This document shows, one piece after another, positions 35,802 to 44,561 of a stretch of DNA of 44,561 nucleotides. Made by a program: the position numbers and the translations under genes. Numbering within the stretch: the stretch's first letter is position 1; every line of letters starts with the position of its first letter. A model generated the notes under the pieces. It was not told the DNA's origin and ran no database searches. It saw only the letters and a program-made list of their open reading frames with translations. Origin of the DNA: Plantago elongata (taxonomy: Eukaryota > Streptophyta > Magnoliopsida > Lamiales > Plantaginaceae); NCBI GenBank assembly GCA_036897095.1, contig JAYMSP010000657.1, positions 1 through 44,561 of the forward strand, in the 5' to 3' direction.

Positions 35802-38800
35802 TCATTCCACCTTTAGAACTATCTTCATAAACTCGTAAACAAAATAGCTTATGGCTGCTGAAGGTAATACCTGACGTACAATCATAAACATGAATCAAAA
35901 CATTAACAAGACAACAGAATCGAAGGATTAGTGACAACCTAACAAAATACAAATAGCATGAAAATATTAAGTTTTAAAGACATATTTCATGTTCCGCCAA
36001 GTCCAGCGTTCAAATGCATATAGCTATGAGCACAAGCAATCTCGCGAATACAGCTTAGTGTAACCGTTACTTCATTTTGAACATGTCTGGAAACATAATG
36101 GGAGAACTAGTATATAACATCTAATGACATAAAGTACTAAATGCATTATTCTTATATAAAACGATCCAACAACATGCACCTTCTTGATGTGTGTGTGTGG
36201 GGGGGCACACTTTTGTCATTGTCTTCAGAACGTCTGAGTTCTTATGTAGTTCTAATAAAAAAATTAAAATTAACATATAAGATCATCGTTTTGGTTATGG
36301 TATGAAGTTTGCAAGTAGGATTTACATAAAGAAGGTGATGTGAAAGAAAATCAGAAACCAAATTATCACTGATCTCATTCTAGCAAACTTCTTGAAATAC
36401 TCTGTTGTTTGACTCGTTTCAAAATTTTCAGCATTTAAGCAAATTAATTAGAAAAGATATATAAAGGTTTAACAAATCTTTTGTAAATAATACTGATATT
36501 TTTAATGTACTGTCTTTAGAGAAAATAAAGACGGGTAAACAGTCCGAACTCCAACTCCATCAATCCTTTACCTTAAATGAAACATCTCCATATTATCTAA
36601 TTGGAGCTGCAAGTTTTCCTATAATATGTGCGAAATGATTAATGTCTGGCACCGATTAATTATAGAATACCATGTGATGACACATTCTTCAGATCATTTT
36701 GTAGAGAGGGCTAAATGGGATGTTTCTATCCATACATATGGGAAGTAAGAAACAGCTAAAAATTTATAGTAAACAGAGAGAATACCTGCATTAAACTAGG
36801 AAGAAGACCTGCATAAAGAGCAGGAAAGCCACCTCGCTCTACTATCAGGGCACATGTTGCAAAAGTACTCAGTTTAGTTGCCCGGCCTTGTAGTTGTAGC
36901 TGCCTCCTCACCACCTCAAATGGATAGGTAGCAACTTCTGTACAAGCACCAGCAATGGCACCGTGCAAAAGAGTTCGGAGTGGTCCCAATTCCAGCTGGT
37001 CCAAAGCATTCAATTCCTGATTGTGCAGTCTCATGTTCTCTAACCGCTTTCTTCCTTCAGGTGAATGCAAGTAGGCTGATTTCAGTATGTCATACACACC
37101 ATAAAATACAGCACCGGATGGTGCCATACTTAAGAGGGATGGTAATAATCCCTTATAAAGTGAAAAGAATCCTTCAGTCTGGACAATATGTCGACAAGCT
37201 CCAATCACACCACCTAATAATTCCCCACCAGGTGCCACCAGCTTTGTGCGGATCTAAATATGCATACCATGATGTTAGTTTAGATCCGTTGAAACACAAG
37301 TAACATTTTGAAGTACATTATGGTGCAGTTCAATAACTGCTTGAATAATGGAAAGTAAAGCTAATCAAGAAGTTATTCTAAGACTAACAACAGGAACATG
37401 AATTAGGCAGGAAAATGGCAAGTAGTGAGAATCAAAGAACGAGAAAAGGACATTATTTTCATCTCACCAACCTTTTGTTTTTAAGGGAAGGCACTTTTAT
37501 TGCCCCATGCGGGCATCATGGGACAGGAAAATTCACTTGTGAAACTGTTCGTTAACTTGTGTGATTGACACACTGTGTCTTTGAAAAGAACAGCTATCTT
37601 CGACTCCTGCTATAATAATCTCTCTTGTTACTTTCAGGCAAATAATAAGAAACCATAACCCCAATAAGGCGGCCTTGACTGTCCTTTCCACATTTCCTTC
37701 TCAGCAATAAATCGGTTAACAAAGTCAAACCTCTCATGCAGGCTTAATGTTCTTAATTTTTCTAATAATCTGTACTTTGCAACAATATGATCAATATGTA
37801 AAATGTTTTTTAATTTCTATTGAAAGTGTCTGATACACAATCAACAAAAAAAGTAAGTGAAGTACTTTCACATCCAAAATTCATAATCCATTCTTTTCTA
37901 GGTTCTTTCACATCCCAAGTTGGCCTTCTTTCTTTCCGAAAGGCAGAAACCCAGGTCCTTTCATATAAAAATATTCTGAAACAGCTAATATAATTGATGC
38001 CTCAATTAGTTACAAGAGTTCAAGGTTACTCACTGTATCCAGTGGCAAGCAGAGAACTGTAGCTGTCATGCCTGCAGCAGCACCAGCAACGAACCTTTCT
38101 GCGTTTGTGGTTTCTTTGTTTCCTGATAATCTGAGGAGCTGTTTTCGGTATGTATCGTATGCACAAAAATTGATAGCCTTGAAAGGTGCAGTTCGGAGGA
38201 TATTAACAAAGTTCCCTTTCCAAAAGCCTCTTAGTCCTTGAGTTGTTGCTATACTTTTGACAAGCTCATATAGGTTCCTCTTTTCACCACGTACGATGTA
38301 TTCAAGCTTTAGTCTCTCAAGTGGAGCAAGAGAAGTTCTGAACGGAGAAAAACCAATTATTACAATGTTGCATTCAGATACCGACAAAAATAACAGATTA
38401 AAGGAAAAAGGTTATCTCCTAAGAGTGCAGCTAGCTTGTCCTGCGCAAAATAACGTTGTTTCCTTATAATTTTCTTAGGTGACCATGTCAGACGATCTAA
38501 ACTTTTTCTTTCAATTACAGTAGATACGCTAATGTGATTTTCAACTCTTTTTGCACTATCCTATCATCACGTTCTTGTTATGCAAACAATATAGAGCATC
38601 GCATTCCAATAACTATAAATACTATAGCATGTCGACACTGTAACTAACATTGAACTATTCCCCAATCATCATGTTCTTGTGTGTGACGACATCCAGAGTC
38701 GGATTTCAGTTTAGCCTATCAAAAAGCTCGCTATCCTATCGTCATGCTTTTAAAATGCAACAATATCTAGAATTGCATTTCAAATCTATCCAATAAAAAA

Positions 38801-39870
38801 ACCATTACTCATTACAATTATGAAATTAAACGGCTTCCTGACGTAACAATATCTAGAATCACACTTCAAGTCCAGCTTATGAAAAAAAACAGTACCTCAT
38901 GACAATAACTCAAAAACACTGTAAAATCATAACATTACACTCTTTTGGTCAACACATTCTCACCAACAACATACAGAAAAATGCATTTCAACTCTATCCA
39001 ATCCAAAAATCCAAAACTCACAATGCATTCCAATTACTACAAACACAACAGCATGTAATCACAATAACTAACATCAGACTATTCCCCAATCAACATGCTC
39101 TCGTAAGTGACGATATCCAGAATCCAATTTCAATCCAGACAATCAAAAAGCTCGCTGTCCTATTGTCATGCTCTTAAATGCAACAGATTCTAGTATTGCA
39201 TTTCAAATCTATCCAATTAACGAATTCATAACTCATTACAAATTTACAAATTTACAAACTAACACCATAACTGTCTAAAAGGTTCCCTAACGTAACAGTA
39301 TCTAGAATCACACTTAAGTCCAGCTAATGAGAAACACAGTACTTATGCCAATTACTCAAAACAATTGTAACATAATCATAACATGACACTCTTCTGAATC
39401 ATCATCACATTATCACCATCAACATACAGAAATACTGCATTTCACCTCTATCCAATCCGAAAACCGAAAACTCATTCCTAATAAATATCTAATTACTCAG
39501 AACTATAAGATGCGATACAATCATACAATAGTCGAGTTAGGCAACCGAACCTTGCAACCATAGCAGCTACGGCACCAGCCCAGAGATGCTTCGTAGTGTT
39601 AACCGCCGCTCCTCGGCCACGACCGCTGCGAAACCTAAACTTCCCCGTCTTGGCAGCTGAATTCCGAGCAGCAGCATCTTTTCCCTCAATCGACAAGCTT
39701 AAACACGAGAACTGAACGCGATTTCCACCGGATTTGACCGGAAAAGTATGTGTGGAGTTCTCAACGGATATAGCAGTGATGATTGAGGAAGGAACGGTGG
39801 AGCTATCGAGGAACAATCCACCGGAAAATGAAATTGAACGGCTGTTAGGGTTATCGATTAGTCCTCGCAT
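35802..39870 (-). CDS. Mitochondrial carrier family protein, plant Brittle1-like (BTL) adenine nucleotide transporter
   Basis: Minus-strand exons are 39870-39551, 38337-38034, 37253-36786 and 35870-35802, giving 386 residues. Three carrier repeats each carry the family signature: APLERLKLEY, LPLDTIRTKL and YPFEVVRRQL. The short last exon encodes VLPSAAISYFVYEFMKIVLK plus VE and was located by its match to the family C-terminus after a 915-base intron. The ~95-residue N-terminal extension is Ser/Arg-rich, then NTTKHLWAGAVAAMVAR begins helix 1. This subfamily is annotated as probable mitochondrial adenine nucleotide transporters (BTL); transport specificity is not proven by sequence. Intron 1 (38338-39550) consists largely of a duplicated ~424-bp segment. 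The start is the first ATG of an open exon. The gene is divergent from SC35. Confidence 0.93.
38601..39480. repeat. ~424-bp diverged tandem duplication inside carrier intron 1
   Basis: Copy A (38601-39024) and copy B (39025 to about 39480) both run GCATTCCAAT, then ACTATTCCCCAATCA, then CAAAAAGCTCGCT, TTGCATTTCAAATCTATCCA and CATACAGAAA. Within each copy a shorter element (TATCTAGAAT plus CA-TTCAA) recurs about every 85-110 bases, so the unit itself arose by earlier duplication. Confidence 0.8.
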
Positions 39871-41484
39871 TGTGTTGTATCAAAAGGAGAATGCGTCTGT
39901 TGTGTTGTGATGTGTTTGTTAGATTATTGAAGAGAGTTGGAGAAATGAGGCAGAAGAAACAAAATGAGTGACTGTGAAACGGTTCGTCGCTTCCATAGCT
40001 TCTTGTCTCTCTCTCTCTATGCTTGCCGAAGCAGAGTTTAGCTTAGCTAGCTCTCTCCGCCAATCGGTATCCACTGTTGTTCTCTTCTGGTAGTAGTAAC
40101 AAATTGTGGTGGTATATTCGGTTACAACTTTTTTTGGCTCATTGTCTGTCACTATTCACTGCTCCAAATTTATCTTTTATCAAGCCAAGTGTCAAGATAA
40201 TACATTGATTTTGGCATTTATGATTAACCTCATTTATTTACATAGTGTAAAATTATACATTTAACTAAATGCACATCTTCATAGTTTACAATGTCATCAT
40301 TTCATTACGTATGTTGTTTTTACTCGAGATTACGGTTGCATCACCTAACAACATCGATATGGCATTGTCATTCATTTCAAGCACGATTTAATTGGTCGGT
40401 GCAAATACTGGCGTTATCCTGAAAATATTGTCCATCACCAACATAATCCAATATTGAAGGAAATGTGACGTTTGGTGTGTTCTCTACGTCACTTCGTCAA
40501 TTGTAAGATTCTTTAATCTATGAAATCACTCTTCAAAGTTGAATAATTTAAGGAATAGATAACGCTTTGACATAACAATCAATGCACGCATGAAATGACA
40601 ATGAACAAGAAAGCGCAAGAGAAAAACATTAGACATATAAAAGTACTAACGCCAACAAAGCTCTTACATGGAAAATAGACTTCACCCTCACCTAATAATT
40701 TGCAATCATTATACACCGTCATTATTTTTATCAGACCGATCCATAAGGCGGTTGCGTTGTTGCATAATGATTGCTCTTTCACTCTATAAATACATTTAAA
40801 ATAGACAAAATACAAGCATTAATTAAAACAACATAATGTACTCTCAATTAAACTCTATATATGCAAATAAAGGTTTATATATTTTTTGTTAGCTAATGGT
40901 CAAAAAAAGTTTATAAAGTTGAAAAAATTAACAGGTAAACAAAGTCTAATAAGAGTACTTTTGAAGTAATATAAGAAGTTTTATAGTGTTCTAAATTACG
41001 ACTTTTTGTACAATTTATCTGGAGAGAAAGTAGGAAAACAACTCAATTAAAGAACAACTAATAAAGTTAAATTTTGTAAACACCAAAACTCCTACTTCTA
41101 TAACTATAATTTATTTTTTATATAATATATCAAAGAATATTAATTTTTACTTAAAAAATAAGTTTAATAAAAATTAAGAAGTAGAAAAAAGAGAAGAAAA
41201 ACCATACAAACATTTTGAAATCCAAACACACACTAAAGTTGGAAGTAGTTGGAAGTTAAAGTAGCCCAACGAAGTTGGTAATCCCAACACAACTGGTTTG
41301 AGCCGCGTGGCAGTGAACCACGTCGAACATCGCAGAATCAGAATACCTCTATCTATCCACACAGGGGCAATTCAGTCCAATTAAATAACGCATTATCTTA
41401 TTAGAGTTGTATTCCTTCTCCCAAGTACAAAGAAATCTTCAGTTCCAAACCCTAATTCCAGCTGCCTCTGGAACCACCGAAACG
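39871..41484. other. Divergent intergenic region between carrier and SC35
   Basis: The left part holds the carrier promoter and leader (minus strand), including a CT repeat at about 40006-40018. The right part, from about 41400, is SC35 leader. The AT-rich middle shows no gene. The distance of 1.6 kb is long for a shared bidirectional promoter. Confidence 0.45.
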
Positions 41485-43809
41485 ATGTCGCACTTTGGAC
41501 GATCTGGCCCGCCGGATATCAAGGATACCTACTCTCTTCTTGTCCTCAACATCACTTTCCGTATGTTCTCGAATTCCTTCCTCAATTTGTTCGTTTTGCC
41601 GTTTGTAATTGATTGAGTTTTGTTCTTATCTAGTTAATTGATTCTCAGGTACCACTGCTGATGATTTGTTTCCTCTCTTTGATAAGTATGGCAAAGTTGT
41701 TGATGTCTTCATCCCTAGGGACCGAAGGTAATTCAGTTGAGAGGATTTTGTTTATGTATGTGTCACTGTTTCAGCTCAATTTAGGTTTAATTTGGATTTG
41801 CTGGCATAAAATTTTGGGTAGCGCTAGCTTGAAAATGTTTCTATCTACCTTCTTAGCAATGGTGAACGGTTTCTGTAGATTTTCTGCTCTTCAATTGTAA
41901 TGTATGAAACTATGAACTGAATTTGAAAGGGAGTCTCAAGTTTTTTACCTGTCTGTGTTGGTTTCCCCTGGATTGTTGTTAAATGTGCTGTCTTGGTGTA
42001 GATTTATAGACATTTCTGTGCGATGACCTCAAGTCTTACAATGTTTGCCACTGTATCAGGACGGGTGACTCGAGAGGGTTTGCATTTGTGAGGTACAAGT
42101 ATCAAGATGAGGCAGCAAAGGCGGTTGAAAAGCTAGATGGTGAGTCTTTTACAATAGAAGAGGCCCAAGTGTTTGCTCATTAAACGACAGAATTTGTCTG
42201 TGCTTCTTTTAGTTAATGAGTTTTTACTGTGCAGGGAGAGTTGTTGATGGAAGGGAGATAATGGTTCAATTTGCCAAGTATGGTCCCAATGCTGAAAAAA
42301 TGTAAGTTGTTACATATTGCACTGATGTTGCAGCTGGTATTTAATGTTCAGGGTCTTGAGATTTTACTGTTATTCATGATTGAGTTTTAGATTGCTTTGT
42401 TCCACGGTGTTGCGGTGTAATTCGCATATCCACTTGGGTATTTCATGTTAATGTTGGTACTTCAACACTGCTAACAAATTGCAGTCTAATTTTGCATGCC
42501 TTTTCTTTTTGTAATCCTATTTCCACAGTTCAAAAGGGAGAATTATGGAACCTATATCAAGGCCCAAAGGAAGGTCCAGAAGTCGAAGTCCTCGGCCAAG
42601 GTAACGAATCTTTATTCCTGTAGATTTTTTACTTGGTTGCTCAATATTTTTTTTGTTTGTTCACTTTAAAGCAATAGTGTGAAGCCACATGCATTATGTT
42701 TTGTACCTTCTATTATGCTCTCTCAGTTTTCAACATTACAAAATTTAGAGATTGTGAGATCTAAAACAGTGTGTTCTGTGATTATATATTTAGTTGATTT
42801 TCCTTGTTCTACTGAGAGTTCAATTTTTTAAAGCCAAACCAGTTTCAGGCGAAGATCATGATTATTGTCTGCCTTGAAAGCATGATCTTTTGAATATTTT
42901 TCTTGTGTGTAATCCAATATGGGAGTACCTCTTTGGAGGCTGTTCTAAACCTTGGTGAAATAGGCAAGTGCATAGGAGGCTGTTTTGCTTCTGAAGTTTA
43001 CTTTTTTTTTTTTAATTTAAAACTTCTGGTATTTTAATTTTCCGACCCCATCAATCTTGAGGGAGTGTGAACTTCTATCATGGACTCCACAGGTTTCTCA
43101 AGTCAAAAGTTATGGAAGTCTTCACATTCTATTCATGCATGCATGAAAGAACTCACTGTTCTGAATGTTTTTTATGCTTAATTAGTTGACTCATACCATG
43201 TTCTACAGGTACAGGGATGAGTACAAGGACAGGGACAGGGACAGGGACTACAGAAGGAGAAGCCGCAGTAGAAGCAGGGGTAGGTATGAACGTGATCGTC
43301 ATCGTGGAAGGGACAGGTATCGTAGCAGAAGCCGGAGCGGGAGCCGCAGTAGAACTCCTGTTCTTCGTAGAGAGCGTGGAAGAGACAAATATGGTGAGAG
43401 GCGTAGTCGAAGCCAATCTTATGGAAGGTACATAAATTTTTTAATTTGCACATGTCAGATCGAGATCACTTTATTTTTCTCAGCATATGCTTATACGCTG
43501 CTGGACGTTTCTTGTATGTGGCAGTGCTTCCCCTGTGAAACGCAGTCCTAGTCCGCGAAGGAGCCCATCCCCACACAAAACAACGCCTCCATCTAGGGCA
43601 GACAGTCCAGTTGCTCGCAAAGACAAGGAGCGATCTCCCACCCCAAAAAGTGTTTCTCCACGTGGTCGACGTGTTGATTCTCGTAGTCCATCTCCGCGCT
43701 CTGATGCTGATGTGAGTAGAGAAATCTCTCAGTACTTTGTCTTGGTCTCTGATGTAAATTCTGTTTGACATGGCATACTGTATTTTCTTTTACTTTTCTG
43801 CAGGACTAA
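41485..43809 (+). CDS. SC35: SR splicing factor SC35
   Basis: Exons are 41485-41560, 41649-41727, 42060-42139, 42235-42301, 42529-42600, 43209-43427, 43525-43711 and 43804-43809, giving 261 residues. The last coding exon contributes only GAC TAA. The N-terminal RRM (residues ~16-94) has RNP2 (LLVLNI) and RNP1 (RGFAFVRY). A linker (KYGPNAEKI) leads to an RS domain rich in RSRSRS, RDRDRD and later SP/RSPSPR motifs. The start MSHFGRSGPPDIKDTYSLLV matches plant SC35 orthologues. The protein binds exonic enhancers and recruits U1 snRNP and U2AF, in nuclear speckles; SR kinases phosphorylate the RS tail. Intron 5 (42601-43208) is the longest and could host regulated splicing, as in many SR genes, but no transcript evidence is available. 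Confidence 0.96.
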
Positions 43810-44561
43810 AATAGCAGATGCTACAAGGACTATCCATTTTGGGTTCTTCAATCGCAGTATTCGACCTTTTCAGTTGGTTTGATCCCTTCGATGATCATAC
43901 CTGTAGTGGCTGAAGGTTGAACTCTTTTATTGTACTGTTTTGGTTGTATGTGCCGTATTGATGAATCTTGGGACTGTAGCATCAGTGGTATTTGGTTTTG
44001 TGGACAACCTTATTGCCCTTTTTTTTTTTACCTTATCATCTCTAGCTCCTTGTCTTTTTGTGTGAGATATACTCATCTGAACCTTACTACCCTTCTATAG
44101 TTGTGGACATGAATGGTTGGTGCTGCTTGATGTGATGAAGTAGCAGCTGTTGATGCTGACTTTAGATGATGCAGTAGCTGTTGATGAGCTTTTACTTTGC
44201 TGTTTAATGTTATAATTTTGTGGCTGGTGATGAGGTGCAGCTTTGGTCGAACTCCATGACATGATTGGTAAGGCCAATAGAATTGCTTATTCCAATATCG
44301 GCGAAATTCATCAAATTGTGTGGAACTTTTTCTTGTACTGTCCTAGTGTGTCAAGTGTCAGCCTAAATGAGTAAAATCTCACATACAACGTCAATATGTG
44401 TTTGATATCAAGAATCAATGAACTTCAAACATACTTTTTGGAACTACCCTTGGAAAAAAAGGTTTCACTATGGCTGGCTATTTTCTATTAGAAAAGGAAT
44501 TGGTCTTGAATAGTTTTGAGACTTGGTACTTCAACTGACATTTAACTTTTGGTTACATGTG
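43810..44561. other. SC35 3'UTR and downstream spacer
   Basis: The first ~200-500 bases are probably SC35 3'UTR, with T-rich stretches near 44020. No further gene is visible before the window ends. Confidence 0.5.

Noticed and set aside
36180..36210. (GT)n/(G)7 tract in carrier intron 3
   Set aside because: Ordinary short microsatellite, not close to a splice site.
43153..43453. Minus-strand open frames opposite the SC35 RS domain
   Set aside because: They are shadows of the repetitive AGG/GAC codons of the RS exon.
1..44561. CRISPR arrays, bacterial operons, tRNA or rRNA genes
   Set aside because: None is visible. The window is plant nuclear DNA, and no tRNA T-loop-like GGTTCGA motif in a plausible context was found by eye.

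Overview
The window is nuclear DNA of a flowering plant, most likely a eudicot. Genes are split by GT-AG introns, long stretches are AT-rich, and transposon remains are frequent. The protein families (NAC factor, NIP aquaporin, plant CRY1, SC35-type SR protein, DTM1-like protein) are plant types. I cannot name the species.

I can support nine protein-coding genes or gene remnants. On the + strand, 0.6-7.3 kb carries a NAC transcription factor and an epsilon-group 14-3-3 protein. From 7.3 to 15 kb no intact gene is visible. This stretch holds a histone H2B remnant, tandem repeats, a 612-bp hAT-like element and an ~890-bp inverted-repeat element. At 15.1-17.4 kb lies a 5'-truncated, frameshifted prolyl-tRNA synthetase pseudogene that still has its introns. 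A NIP aquaporin (+, 19.3-20.5 kb) converges with the blue-light receptor CRY1 (-, 21.2-24.3 kb).

From 24.3 to 32.1 kb is a second gene desert. It contains the 3' end of a LINE with its poly(A) tail, two MITEs lying end to end, and an 851-bp Ac/Ds-like hAT element with a perfect 8-bp target duplication. The last 12 kb is gene-dense: a NudC/CS-domain co-chaperone (+), a DTM1/SPC12-like membrane protein (+), a mitochondrial-carrier-family protein (-) and SC35 (+). The carrier and SC35 are divergently arranged.

The genes look like unrelated housekeeping and regulatory loci, not a cluster or pathway. I see no evidence for a new multi-gene system. The most interesting points are small-scale. The CRY1 stop codon overlaps a splice donor so that spliced and unspliced messages encode the same C-terminus. 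The 14-3-3 gene has a similar overlap that would change its last residues. The aquaporin has a proline where NIPs normally have a pore-lining residue. Several transposons have exactly definable ends. Exon borders were worked out by eye from splice consensus and family knowledge, without transcripts.
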